Shown: in pieces, positions 55,988 through 64,000 of the stretch
How the letters are laid out: the number at the start of each line of letters is the position of its first letter
Position numbering within the stretch: position 1 is the first letter of the stretch
DNA from: Mycobacterium rhizamassiliense
Lineage (GTDB): Bacteria > Actinomycetota > Actinomycetes > Mycobacteriales > Mycobacteriaceae
Reading direction: 5' to 3'
Assembly (NCBI RefSeq): GCF_900157375.1
Contig: NZ_LT721901.1
Span: forward strand, 3,706,315 to 3,770,314
Length of the DNA: 64,000 nt
Program-made: the position numbers and the translations under genes
Notes under the pieces: generated by a model
Told to the model about the DNA's origin: nothing
What the model saw: the letters and a program-made list of their open reading frames with translations, nothing else
Database searches by the model: none

Positions 55988-56796
55988 ACCTGCAAGCCGC
56001 CGGTCCCGCGTGGCTGTTCTGCCCGGCCGACCGACCCGAGCGTTACGCGAAGGCCGCCACCGCGGCCGACGTCGTGATCCTCGACCTCGAGGACGGGGTG
56101 GCCGAGGCCGACAAGCCGGCCGCCCGCAAGGCGCTGCAGGACACGCCGCTGGACCCGGAGCGCACCGTGGTGCGCATCAACGCGGCCGACACCGCGGAGT
56201 ACCCCCGCGACCTCGAGGCCCTGGCCGGTACCCCGTACAAGACGGTGATGCTGTCCAAGACGGAGTCGGCCGCGCAGGTGGAGGCGCTGGCACCGCTCGA
56301 TGTGATCGCGCTGCTGGAGACGCCGCGCGGCGCGGTGTTCGCCCGCGAGATCGCGGCGGCCCAGGGCACGGTGGCGCTGATGTGGGGCGCCGAGGACCTG
56401 GTCGCCACGCTCGGCGGTAGTTCCAGCCGCTTCGCCGACGGCACGTATCGCGACGTGGCCCGCCATGTCCGGTCGACGGCCCTGCTCACGGCGTCGGCCT
56501 TCGGCCGGGTCGTGCTCGATGCGGTCCATCTCGACATCCGCGACCTTGACGGTCTGCGGGCCGAAGCCGAAGACGCCGTGGCGCTGGGCTTCAACGGAAC
56601 GGTGTGTATCCACCCGAGCCAGGTCGCGGTGGTGCGCGAGGCCTTCCGCCCCAGCGACGAGAAATTGGATTGGGCGCGAAGGGTTTTGGCCGCCGCGCGC
56701 AGCGAGCGCGGGGTCTTCGCGTTCGAAGGCCAGATGGTGGACAGCCCGGTCCTCAAGCACGCGGCGGCGATGTTGAAGCGGGCCGGCGAGTCCTAA
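55984..56796 (+). CDS. citE: CitE-like beta-hydroxyacyl-CoA lyase (Rv2498c)
   Basis: A 270-residue HpcH/HpaI-type TIM barrel. LFCPADRPERYAKA, DLEDGVAEADK (metal/acid loop), VRINAAD, ALLETPRGA (the metal-ligand Glu), MWGAEDL, and GFNGTVCIHPSQV are all present. Despite the gene name there are no citrate lyase alpha and gamma genes. The M. tuberculosis orthologue was reported to cleave (R)-HMG-CoA and citramalyl-CoA, giving acetyl-CoA plus acetoacetate or pyruvate. That suits the final step of leucine breakdown here. GTG 55984 overlaps the MaoC stop. bkdA follows after a 162-bp gap with its own ribosome-binding site. Confidence 0.9.
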   Translation: MNLQAAGPAWLFCPADRPERYAKAATAADVVILDLEDGVAEADKPAARKALQDTPLDPERTVVRINAADTAEYPRDLEALAGTPYKTVMLSKTESAAQVEALAPLDVIALLETPRGAVFAREIAAAQGTVALMWGAEDLVATLGGSSSRFADGTYRDVARHVRSTALLTASAFGRVVLDAVHLDIRDLDGLRAEAEDAVALGFNGTVCIHPSQVAVVREAFRPSDEKLDWARRVLAAARSERGVFAFEGQMVDSPVLKHAAAMLKRAGES

Positions 56797-56958
56797 TCGC
56801 TGGCCGCCCCTCGGGCGACACGTTCGCGTCTAATCCGCGATCAGCTCCGCGTCTTCGCATTTGAGCGCATAATGGTCAGTACGCCAGTGTCGCAGCGAGC
56901 GAAGCCTTTCCGGCCCGCTGTGGCCTCATGCCGCGCGACCCTGAGCCAGGGAGGCGGT

Positions 56959-58050
56959 ATGGCAGAAATTCCCCAGATGCCGATCACTGTCGACCTGGAG
57001 CCGGTGCAGCTCATCGCCGCCGACGGCACCCCGACGACCGAACGGCGCTACGGCCGTGACCTTCCCAGCGAGACGCTGAGCTGGCTCTACGAGATGATGG
57101 TCGTCACTCGGGAGCTGGACACCGAGTTCGTCAACCTGAAGCGCCAGGGCCAGTTGGCGCTGTTCGCGTCCTGCCGTGGACAGGAAGCCGCACAGGTGGG
57201 CGCGACCGCCTGCCTGCGCAAGACCGACTGGCTGTTTCCCCAATACCGGGAACTGGGCGCGTATCTGGTGCGCGGCATCCCACCCGGGCACGTCGGCGCC
57301 GCCTGGCGCGGAACCTGGCATGGCGGAATGGAATTCACCAAGAAGTGCTGCGCCCCGATGTCGATTCCCATCGGCACCCAGACGCTGCACGCGGTCGGGG
57401 CGGCGATGGCCGCGCAACGCCTCGGCGAGGATTCGGTGACGGTGGCATTCCTCGGCGACGGCGCCACCAGCGAGGGGGACGTGCACGAGGCGCTGAACTT
57501 CGCGGCCGTATTCGGCGCGCCGTGCGTCTTTTACGTGCAGAACAACCAATGGGCGATCTCGGTGCCGATCTGGAAGCAGACCGTCGCGCCGTCCATCGCG
57601 CACAAGGCGATCGGCTACGGAATGCCCGGAATCCGGGTTGACGGCAACGACGTGCTGGCGTGCTACGGGGTGATGGCCGAGGCCGCCGCCCGCGCGCGAT
57701 CCGGCGGCGGCCCGACGTTGGTCGAGGCGGTCACCTACCGCCTTGGCCCGCATACCACGTCGGACGACCCGAGCCGGTACCGAACCCAGGAGGAAGTCGA
57801 CCACTGGGCGGCGCTGGACCCGATCCCGCGGTATCGCACCTACCTGCAGGGCCAGGGCCTGTGGTCGGAGCGCCTGGAGGAACGCGTCGCCGCCCGATCC
57901 AAGCGGCTGCGGACCGAGCTGCGCGACGCGGTATTCGACGCGCCCGACGTCGACATCGACGAGGTCTTCACGAGCGTGTACGCCGAGATCACGCCCGGCC
58001 TGGAGGCGCAGCGCCAACAGTTGCGCGCCGAACTGGCCCGGAACGACTAA
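56959..58050 (+). CDS. bkdA: Branched-chain 2-oxoacid dehydrogenase E1 alpha
   Basis: A 363-residue thiamine-diphosphate E1 alpha subunit. The TPP motif begins at FLGDGATSEGDVHEALNFAA (about 163-182) and ends NNQWAIS, the GDG-x25-30-NN pattern. RGQEAAQVGATACL and YRLGPHTTSDDPSRYR (phosphorylation-loop region in eukaryotic relatives) identify the BCKDH/PDH alpha class. ATG 56959 sits after GGGAGG at 56949-56954; the longer open frame from 56872 lacks a site. With BkdB it forms the E1 heterotetramer that decarboxylates 2-oxoacids from Val, Leu and Ile. Named pdhA in older M. tuberculosis annotation (Rv2497c). Confidence 0.92.
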   Translation: MAEIPQMPITVDLEPVQLIAADGTPTTERRYGRDLPSETLSWLYEMMVVTRELDTEFVNLKRQGQLALFASCRGQEAAQVGATACLRKTDWLFPQYRELGAYLVRGIPPGHVGAAWRGTWHGGMEFTKKCCAPMSIPIGTQTLHAVGAAMAAQRLGEDSVTVAFLGDGATSEGDVHEALNFAAVFGAPCVFYVQNNQWAISVPIWKQTVAPSIAHKAIGYGMPGIRVDGNDVLACYGVMAEAAARARSGGGPTLVEAVTYRLGPHTTSDDPSRYRTQEEVDHWAALDPIPRYRTYLQGQGLWSERLEERVAARSKRLRTELRDAVFDAPDVDIDEVFTSVYAEITPGLEAQRQQLRAELARND

Positions 58051-58060
58051 GGGGGCGTTG

Positions 58061-59095
58061 ATGACTCAGCTCGCCGACCCTCCGGCCGTACCCGCGGTCG
58101 AGCCGGAAACAGGTGTGCAGTCCCTGACCATGGTGCAGGCGCTCAACCGCGCGCTGCGCGACGCGATGGCCGCCGACGATCGGGTCCTGGTGTTCGGGGA
58201 GGACGTCTCGGTCGAGGGCGGAGTGTTCCGCGTCACCGAGGGTCTGGCCGAAACATTCGGCGAGGAAAGGTGTTTCGATACCCCGCTGGCCGAATCAGCG
58301 TTGATCGGCATCGCCGTCGGGCTGGCGCTGCGCGGCTTCGTGCCGGTGCCCGAGATCCAGTTCGACGGATTCTCCTACCCGGCGTTCGATCAGGTGGTCA
58401 GCCATCTGGCGAAGTACCGCGCTCGGACCCGCGGCGAGGTGAACATGCCGGTCACCGTCCGGATACCGTCGTTCGGCGGTATCGGTGCGGCCGAACATCA
58501 TTCCGATTCCACCGAGTCCTACTGGGCGCACACCGCGGGGTTGAAGGTGGTCGTCCCGTCCAGCCCGTCGGATGCCTACTGGCTGCTGCGGCACGCGATC
58601 GACTGCCCGGACCCGGTGATGTACCTGGAGCCCAAGCGGCGCTATCAGGGCCGCGGCCTGGTCGACACCTCCCGGCCGGAACCACCCATCGGCCGGGCGA
58701 TGGTGCGTCACCCCGGCACCGACGTCACCGTCATTACCTACGGCAGCCTGGTGGCCACCGCGGTGGGTACCGCGGAAGAGGCTCAGCGGCAACGGGGTTG
58801 GAGCCTGGACGTCATCGACCTGCGATCGCTGGTCCCGTTGGACTTCGATACCATCGCCGAGTCCATCCACCGGACCGGGCGGTGTGTGGTGATGCATGAG
58901 GGGCCGCGCAGCCTGGGCTACGGAGCCGGCCTGGCCGCCCGCATCCAGGAAGAGATGTTCTACGAACTGGAAGCTCCGGTGTTGCGCGCGTGCGGTTTTG
59001 ACACGCCCTATCCGCCGGCCCGGTTGGAGCGATTGTGGCTGCCCGGCCCGGACCGGCTGCTGGACTGCGTCGAGCGAACGCTGGAACAACCGTGA
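58061..59095 (+). CDS. bkdB: Branched-chain 2-oxoacid dehydrogenase E1 beta
   Basis: A 344-residue E1 beta subunit. VFGEDVSVEGGVFRVTEGL, ETFGEERCFDTPLAESALIG, EIQFDGFSYPAFDQ and IPSFGGIGAAEHHSDSTE are the conserved cofactor/active-site blocks. GLKVVVPSSPSDA and the C-terminal domain (VITYGSLV, VMHEGP) complete the fold. It starts 10 bp after bkdA, with AAGGGGG as ribosome-binding site, and its stop overlaps the bkdC GTG. It is cytosolic and acts with BkdA and the BkdC E2 core. Confidence 0.94.
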   Translation: MTQLADPPAVPAVEPETGVQSLTMVQALNRALRDAMAADDRVLVFGEDVSVEGGVFRVTEGLAETFGEERCFDTPLAESALIGIAVGLALRGFVPVPEIQFDGFSYPAFDQVVSHLAKYRARTRGEVNMPVTVRIPSFGGIGAAEHHSDSTESYWAHTAGLKVVVPSSPSDAYWLLRHAIDCPDPVMYLEPKRRYQGRGLVDTSRPEPPIGRAMVRHPGTDVTVITYGSLVATAVGTAEEAQRQRGWSLDVIDLRSLVPLDFDTIAESIHRTGRCVVMHEGPRSLGYGAGLAARIQEEMFYELEAPVLRACGFDTPYPPARLERLWLPGPDRLLDCVERTLEQP

Positions 59096-60273
59096 GCCCA
59101 GACGACAGGGTCAAGTCGTTCCAGGTCCCCGATCTCGGTGAGGGGCTGGAAGAGGTGACGGTGTCGAGCTGGAGCGTGGCCGTCGGCGATGACGTTGAGC
59201 TGAACCAGGTTCTGTGCACCGTGGAGACCGCCAAGGCCGAGGTGGAGATCCCGAGTCCTTACGCGGGCAGGGTCGTGCACCGGACGGGCGAGGAAGGCGA
59301 CGTCCTCAACGTGGGTGCGGTGCTGGTTCGCATCGACACGGCGCCGCTCAACGGTGAGGTGCACGCGACCAACGGCCACGCGGAGCCGCCACCCACGCTG
59401 GTCGGCTACGGCGCCGACGCGGGCATCGACACCAGCCGGCGCACCGGCCGCCCGCTGGCCGCGCCCCCGGTGCGCAAGCTGGCCAAAGAGCTGGCGGTGG
59501 ACCTGACCTTGGTGCCGCATGGCGAGGGCGAGGTGATCAGCCGCGCCCAGGTGTTGGCGGCCGCCCGCGGCGCCGCGGCCGGGCCCGACGTTCGGCCCGT
59601 TCGCGGCGTGCAGGCCCGGATGGCCGAAAAGATGGCGCTGTCGCATCGCGAAATTCCGGCGGCGAAGGTCAGCGTCGAGGTCGACTGCACCGCGCTGCTC
59701 CGGCTGCGCGACCGATTCCGTTCCGCGCACCCGGAGATCACACCGTTCGTCCTGACGCTGCGGCTGCTCGTTATCGCGTTGACGCACAACACGATTCTGA
59801 ACTCGACGTGGTTGGATTCGCCGCAGGGCCCGCAGCTGCGTGTCCACCCCAGCGTGCACCTGGGCTTCGGCGTGGCGACCGCGCGCGGGCTGCTGGTTCC
59901 GGTGATCACCGACGCCCAGGCCAAGACGACCCGCGAATTGGCCGACAGGACAGCCGAATTGATCTCCGGCGCGCGCGACGGCACGCTCGCCCCCGCCGAG
60001 CTGCGTGGCTCGACGTTCACGGTTTCGAATTTCGGGGCGCTCGGGGCCGATGACGGAGTGCCGGTGATCAATCACCCCGAGGCCGCGATACTCGGCATGG
60101 GAGCGATCAAGCCGCGCCCGGTCGTCGTCTACGACGAGGTCGTGGCACGCTCGACGATGACGTTGACGTGTGTCTTCGATCACCGCATCGCCGACGGTGC
60201 CCAGGCGGCCAAGTTCATCGGCGAGCTGCGCGAGCTGATCGAGTCGCCCGAGACCGCGCTCCTGGATTTGTAG
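59092..60273 (+). CDS. bkdC: Branched-chain 2-oxoacid dehydrogenase E2 (dihydrolipoyl acyltransferase)
   Basis: A 393-residue E2. One lipoyl domain (residues 7-82) has lipoylated Lys48 in VETAKAEVE. A peripheral-subunit-binding domain runs about 118-152 (APPVRKLAKELAVDLTLV). The catalytic domain ends with FDHRIADGAQAAKF, His364 and Asp368. GTG 59092 overlaps the bkdB stop (GTGA) and gives the 393-residue length of Rv2495c. The E3 (Lpd) is not encoded here, as in M. tuberculosis, where Lpd is shared. It ends the operon; the opposing DUF222 gene stops on the very next base. Confidence 0.95.
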   Translation: MSPDDRVKSFQVPDLGEGLEEVTVSSWSVAVGDDVELNQVLCTVETAKAEVEIPSPYAGRVVHRTGEEGDVLNVGAVLVRIDTAPLNGEVHATNGHAEPPPTLVGYGADAGIDTSRRTGRPLAAPPVRKLAKELAVDLTLVPHGEGEVISRAQVLAAARGAAAGPDVRPVRGVQARMAEKMALSHREIPAAKVSVEVDCTALLRLRDRFRSAHPEITPFVLTLRLLVIALTHNTILNSTWLDSPQGPQLRVHPSVHLGFGVATARGLLVPVITDAQAKTTRELADRTAELISGARDGTLAPAELRGSTFTVSNFGALGADDGVPVINHPEAAILGMGAIKPRPVVVYDEVVARSTMTLTCVFDHRIADGAQAAKFIGELRELIESPETALLDL

Positions 60274-61644
60274 CTACGCGGCGTCGTCCTCGGCGTCGGA
60301 TTCCCGTAGCAGTTTCTCCGGGTGGTGAAAGTTGTTGGTGCGGGGTTGGCCGCGGTCTAGGTGTGGCGGTGGCAGCCATTCGGTGTCGCCGTTGCGGCGT
60401 TTTCGGGTGGTCCAGCCGCGGGGCCCCAGCAGTCGGTGATGGGGCCCGCAGGCCAGGGTGAGGTTGTCGATGCCGGTGCTGCGGCATTGGGCGTAGTCGG
60501 TGACGTGGTGGACCTCGCAGTAGTAGCCGGGCACCGCGCATCCGGGAGCGCTGCAACCGCGGTCCTTGGCGTACAACACAATTCGCTGACCCGGTGCGGC
60601 CAGCCGTTTGGAGTGATACAGCGCCACGGCCTGGCCCTTGTCGAACACGGCGAGGTAGTGATGCGCGTGGCGGGCCAGGCGGATCACGTCACTGATCGGC
60701 AACCGCGTCCCCCCGCCGGTAATGCCGCGGCCCGCGGCTTGCTCAAGCTCGGCCAGCGTGGTGGACACGATGATGGAGGCCGGTAATCCGTTGTGCTGCC
60801 CCAATTCCCCCGACGCCAGCACCGCGCGAAGCGAGGCGTTCAACCCGTCGTGGTTGCGCTGCGCCGCACTGCGGGCGTCGTGTTCGATGGCGTCTTCGGT
60901 GGGTGCGCCGTCGATGCACGGGGTGTCATCGGCGGGGTTGCACATGCCCGGTGCGGCCAGCTTGGCCAGCACCGCCTCCAATGACGCCCGGGCCTCGGGG
61001 GTGAGCCAGCCGCGCAGCGCCGACATGCCGTCGGGCTGCTGGTTGCCCAGGGTCAGCCCACGCCGGCGTGCCCGGTCGTCGTCGGTGAATGAGCCGTCGG
61101 GGTTGAGGCAATCCATCAGATGGACCGCCAGGTCCGCCAACGATTCGGGCCGGTGTTGGGTACCCAGCGCCGCCAGGTGGGCCTCGGCGTGCGCGCGGGT
61201 GTCGACATCGACGAAGCCCGGCAGCTGGTGATAGAAGCGACGAATCACCGCCACCTGCCCGGAACCCAGCCGACCGGCCCGTTGGGCGGCGGCGGTCGCG
61301 GCCAGCACCGGCTCCAACGGTTCGCCGGTCAGCCCACAGCGCTCGCCGAGATCAGCGGCCTCCCGCACCCGGCGGCTGGCTTCGGCGCGGCTGATCAGCG
61401 TGGCCTCGGCGATCAAATGCGACAGGGTGCCGCCCAACTCTTCTGGCGTGGCCTCGCGAGCTAGCTGATTGATCAGCGGATGCTCCACGGCGGGCAATCG
61501 GCGGCGCACCTGCTCGCAGCGATTTAGTGAGGCGAGCCGGTTGCGAGTGTTGGATGCGGTGAAGTTCAGCGCGGCCACGGTGGCGAGCGCCTTATCCAAG
61601 GCATCAAATGCCGCCGTGGCCGCCTCGTCATCCGCCGAACTCAT
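60274..61644 (-). CDS. DUF222/HNH protein of the 13E12 family
   Basis: A 456-residue 13E12-type protein. The N-terminal DUF222 helical region (about 40-300) contains LISRAEASRRVREAADLG and GSGQVAVIRRFYHQLP. The C-terminal HNH-like nuclease has RGCSAPGCAVPGYYCEVHHV, TDYAQCRSTGIDNLTLACGPHH, so the zinc and HNH residues are intact. Such proteins are multicopy in mycobacteria and relate to REP13E12 repeats, which serve as phiRv1 phage integration sites. No second copy lies in the window and no flanking repeat is evident. It converges with bkdC without a gap, and the region may differ between strains. Confidence 0.9.
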   Translation of the reverse strand: MSSADDEAATAAFDALDKALATVAALNFTASNTRNRLASLNRCEQVRRRLPAVEHPLINQLAREATPEELGGTLSHLIAEATLISRAEASRRVREAADLGERCGLTGEPLEPVLAATAAAQRAGRLGSGQVAVIRRFYHQLPGFVDVDTRAHAEAHLAALGTQHRPESLADLAVHLMDCLNPDGSFTDDDRARRRGLTLGNQQPDGMSALRGWLTPEARASLEAVLAKLAAPGMCNPADDTPCIDGAPTEDAIEHDARSAAQRNHDGLNASLRAVLASGELGQHNGLPASIIVSTTLAELEQAAGRGITGGGTRLPISDVIRLARHAHHYLAVFDKGQAVALYHSKRLAAPGQRIVLYAKDRGCSAPGCAVPGYYCEVHHVTDYAQCRSTGIDNLTLACGPHHRLLGPRGWTTRKRRNGDTEWLPPPHLDRGQPRTNNFHHPEKLLRESDAEDDAA

Positions 61645-61915
61645 ACCCCGAAACTAGACCCACCCACCGACACAAAATCCCGCTCAGAGACCACTGAAAC
61701 CAAAGTGACACAAGAGATTAACGAGTGTGCGAAGGTGGTGATTTGTCGCTCGGAGGCGGGCAAAACAACACACCGCCGGGGCCGGGGCGACCGAAGTTTT
61801 GGAAATCGATCATTTCGAGCGGCCGTTGTCTCAGTCGGGCAACATGCCGGGGTATAAGGCAAGCTAGCATTCGTCGGTCGAAATCCTCGGCCGTGCACCA
61901 ATACCCTGGAGCGTG

Positions 61916-62827
61916 ATGGACAACCGGTACTTCCCGTTCGTCATCGTGGTGGTGATGCTCGCCCTCGGGCTGACGCTTACCGTCGCCGACTTCAAGCGGG
62001 CCGCCACCGTGCGGCGCCCGCTGGCGGTCGCCCTGATCTGTCAGTCCTTGGTGCTGCCGACGCTGTGCCTGATGATCGCCGAGGCCTTTCATCTCCAGCC
62101 GGTATTGGCGATCGGCCTCATGCTGATGGCGGCTACTCCCGGTGGGACGACGTCAAGCGTCCTGAGTCATCTGTTCAACGGCGACCTGGCCCTCAACGTC
62201 ACCCTCACCGCGATCAACGCCGTGTTGTCCGTGTTCGCCCTGCCGGCGATATTGGCGGTCTCGATGGCGTGGTTCCAAGGCGACGGTCACTTCATCCCGT
62301 TACAGCCGGGCAAGTTCCTGGCGGTGTTCGGATTTGTCCTCGTGCCGGTCGCCGTCGGTATCGCGATACGCCATCGATTCCCGGACCTGGCCCAGCGGCT
62401 TCAGCGGCCCGTCCGAGTAGTGGCGGCACTGCTGCTGGTGCTGGTCATCACCGCGTCGGTGATCAAGGGGCACGCGACGCTCTTCAGCAACCTCGGCGTG
62501 TTGACCGGCGCGGTGGTGTGCTTCTGCGCCGTGAGCCTCACGGTCGGCTATCTGGTGCCACGGTTGATGCGCCTTGCTCCACGGCAAGCCATCGCCGTGA
62601 GCCTGGAGATCGGCATGCACAACGCCACGGTGGCGCTGGGCATCGCGCTGAGCCCGCAGCTGCTCAACAGTCTCGAAATGGCCACCCCGGCAGCCGTTTA
62701 CGGTATGGTCGCACCCTTCATCGCGTTGGCGTTCATCGGCACCGTGCGCCGGCTGGACCCCGCATTCCGCGACGTCCCCCGCGTCGAGAGCAGCGTCGAG
62801 AACGTCGTGGACGAACAGCCCGCCTAG
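61916..62827 (+). CDS. Bile acid:sodium symporter (SBF/BASS) family transporter
   Basis: A 303-residue polytopic membrane protein with 9-10 predicted helices. LALGLTLTVADFKRA, GLMLMAATPGGTTSSVLSHLFNGD and ALNVTLTAINAVLSVFALP are the SBF signature blocks, including the conserved sodium-site region. The later crossing helix is EIGMHNATVALGIAL. ATG 61916 follows GGAG at 61908; GTG 61913 is an alternative. Bacterial BASS proteins carry organic anions such as pantoate, glycolate or bile acids, and the substrate here is unknown. Its stop overlaps the convergent enoyl-CoA hydratase gene by 4 bases. Confidence 0.88.
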   Translation: MDNRYFPFVIVVVMLALGLTLTVADFKRAATVRRPLAVALICQSLVLPTLCLMIAEAFHLQPVLAIGLMLMAATPGGTTSSVLSHLFNGDLALNVTLTAINAVLSVFALPAILAVSMAWFQGDGHFIPLQPGKFLAVFGFVLVPVAVGIAIRHRFPDLAQRLQRPVRVVAALLLVLVITASVIKGHATLFSNLGVLTGAVVCFCAVSLTVGYLVPRLMRLAPRQAIAVSLEIGMHNATVALGIALSPQLLNSLEMATPAAVYGMVAPFIALAFIGTVRRLDPAFRDVPRVESSVENVVDEQPA

Positions 62828-63594
62828 CGGCGCTGCGCCGCGGCCAGCCGCTCGGCAAACGCGGGCGACTGGAGCGAGTGTGCTTGCGGCCCAAGCTCGG
62901 TACGCATGGCGAGGTCGTGCTGCTCGTTATCCAGCGACCCCACGCTAGCGGTCGCGCGCATGGTGGCCTTGGTCGCCAGCACGACCTCACGCGGAGCGGC
63001 TGCGGGCCCCGCGGCCAGCTCGAGGGCGGCGGCAACGGGATCGTCGGCGACGCTGAGCGCCAACCCGTATCGCACGGCGGCCTCGGCGTCGAAGCGCATG
63101 CCGAACAGCAGGGCGGCCCGGGCGGCCTGGGGGCCCACCGCGCGCTGCAGCATCCAGGTTGCGCCCCCGCCGGGATGCAGCCCCAACTTCTGGAACCGGG
63201 CATCGAATAGCGCGTTGGGGCCGGCGATCCGCACATCGGCGGCCAGTGCCAGATTCAACCCGGCCCCGACTGCCGCGCCGTTGACCGCCGCGATCGTGGG
63301 TAGCGTGCAGCTGCCCACGGCCATGAATCCGTCGTAGAGCTGTTTCAGTCCCGATTCCGCCGCGCCGCCGCCCGCGGCCCCCAGCGCGCTCAGGTCGGCG
63401 CCGGCGCAGAACGCCTTGCCCGCGCCGGTGACGACCACGGCGTGCACGTCGGTGTCGGCTTCGGCTTGTTCCACGGCGGCGCGCAGCAGCGCCGACGACT
63501 CACCTGTCACCGCGTTGCGGCGATCGGGGTCGTTGATCGTGATGACTGCGACGTGATTGTCCACGCGGTACAAGACCAGGTCAGTTGGGGCCAT
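62824..63594 (-). CDS. echA14: Enoyl-CoA hydratase/isomerase family protein
   Basis: A 256-residue crotonase. The oxyanion-hole segments are GKAFCAGADLSALG and AAVNGAAVGAGLNLALAADVRIA. Catalytic-position residues follow in DARFQKLGLHPGGGATWML, where the usual second Glu position reads Gly/His, so hydratase activity may be altered. The sequence matches M. tuberculosis EchA14 (Rv2486) throughout as I recall it. In H37Rv echA14 lies several genes away from bkdC, so local order differs. Likely substrate: an enoyl-CoA in fatty acid breakdown. Confidence 0.88.
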   Translation of the reverse strand: MAPTDLVLYRVDNHVAVITINDPDRRNAVTGESSALLRAAVEQAEADTDVHAVVVTGAGKAFCAGADLSALGAAGGGAAESGLKQLYDGFMAVGSCTLPTIAAVNGAAVGAGLNLALAADVRIAGPNALFDARFQKLGLHPGGGATWMLQRAVGPQAARAALLFGMRFDAEAAVRYGLALSVADDPVAAALELAAGPAAAPREVVLATKATMRATASVGSLDNEQHDLAMRTELGPQAHSLQSPAFAERLAAAQRR

Positions 63595-63712
63595 CGGGCC
63601 AGCGTACTTCGCGGCCGGGCCCGGCTTTCGGGGCCAAGGATCTTTTGAGAATCCGCCAAGACCCCGCGGTGATGCTGCTCAAAGAACCGGACAGCAACGG
63701 ACGGAGGCGCCC

Positions 63713-63961
63713 ATGGTCGGCACCCTGCACAACGTACGAATCAGCACGTCGACCTGCGTCGTCCGGTTGGCGATCGTCTCGCTGATTCTGGCGGGCGTCG
63801 TCGCGGTGGGCATCGTCGTCGCCCTCCTCAACGCGCCGTCGTCGGGTCAGTCGTGCTCGGTCCGGCACGCCACCGCTCAGGACGCCGATGGGCGCACCAT
63901 GTGGTGTGACCGGGCCTCGACCGGACATCGCCAGCTGGTGTGGCACTACAAATTGACATAG
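63713..63961 (+). CDS. Small single-pass membrane protein
   Basis: An 82-residue protein. ATG 63713 follows GGAGG at 63703-63707. An uncleaved N-terminal signal-anchor helix (VVRLAIVSLILAGVVAVGIVVALL, about 16-39) precedes a short extracellular tail with two cysteines (SCSVRH, MWCDRA) that could form a disulfide. No family is recognised. It is divergent from the enoyl-CoA hydratase gene. Confidence 0.65.
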   Translation: MVGTLHNVRISTSTCVVRLAIVSLILAGVVAVGIVVALLNAPSSGQSCSVRHATAQDADGRTMWCDRASTGHRQLVWHYKLT

Positions 63962-64000
63962 CTGACCGCGTGGCAGGACATTCGTCGCGACCTGATCAAA

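Noticed and set aside
60274..61644. Treating the DUF222/HNH gene as a REP13E12 repeat with an inserted prophage
   Set aside because: No prophage genes or duplicated 13E12 fragment flank it in the window; it appears as a single intact gene.

Overview
This window is high-GC actinobacterial DNA from a Mycobacterium. The anchor is a single-chain fatty acid synthase (FAS-I) followed by acpS. Around it lies a gene set that matches the M. tuberculosis Rv2486 and Rv2495c-Rv2525c neighbourhood in inverted orientation: Rv2525c, fas, acpS, Rv2522c, bcp, Rv2520c, ldtB/lppS, tRNA-Lys, tRNA-His, orn, Rv2510c, Rv2509, Rv2508c, Rv2507, the bkaR-type TetR, accD1-accA1-fadE19-Rv2499c-citE-bkdABC and echA14. 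The extra genes (a Ddn-like reductase, a P450, a DUF3556 membrane protein, an SBF transporter) and two inserted elements point to a slow-growing non-tuberculous species. I cannot name the species.

Layout. 1-15 kb: C-terminal part of a MerR regulator, Tat-exported Rv2525c-like protein, fas-acpS, M20 peptidase, Ddn-like F420 protein, cytochrome P450. 15.0-18.1 kb: a 3.12-kb insertion bounded by a 68-bp duplication of the 3' end of bcp. It has no recombinase of its own and carries a lipoprotein, a DUF2510 membrane protein, a DUF1883 protein and two related small-gene cassettes. 18.1-20.7 kb: bcp, a DUF3618 protein and a DUF3556 membrane protein. 20.86-41.27 kb: a 20.4-kb integrative element in tRNA-Lys(CTT), bounded by a 47-bp identical core with integrase arm-type repeats inside both ends. 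41.3-50 kb: ldtB, small proteins, tRNA-His, orn, a HerA-like ATPase, a mycolate reductase, an MFS transporter and an MmpS-like protein. 50-60 kb: a branched-chain amino acid (leucine) catabolic regulon with its TetR repressor and two matching operators. 60-64 kb: a DUF222/HNH protein, an SBF transporter, an enoyl-CoA hydratase and a small membrane protein.

The tRNA-Lys element has no capsid, tail or terminase-large genes, so it is not an intact prophage. Its left part is an integration/regulation module: tyrosine integrase, a hairpin-rich spacer, excisionase, Zn-finger protein, a winged-helix protein and several excisionase-like HTH proteins. Its middle (26.5-35.2 kb) resembles a defence island: a DUF6602-type nuclease, two unrelated proteins each with an RNxxxH HEPN motif, a GIY-YIG protein with homing-endonuclease-type repeats, a winged-helix/HNH protein, a serine resolvase and a tRNA-like gene, plus a five-copy iteron-like array. 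Its right part carries exported mycobacterial proteins: two DUF732 paralogues, lipoproteins, and an alpha/beta hydrolase with a WXG-like N-terminus. The most unusual parts of the window are the integrase-less bcp element and the nuclease/HEPN cluster.

In the core chromosome, BkdABC (branched-chain 2-oxoacid dehydrogenase), FadE19, AccA1/AccD1, the MaoC protein and the CitE-like lyase form a continuous route from leucine-derived oxoacid to acetyl-CoA and acetoacetate. A perfect 20-bp palindrome lies upstream of accD1 and a degenerate copy upstream of the TetR gene.
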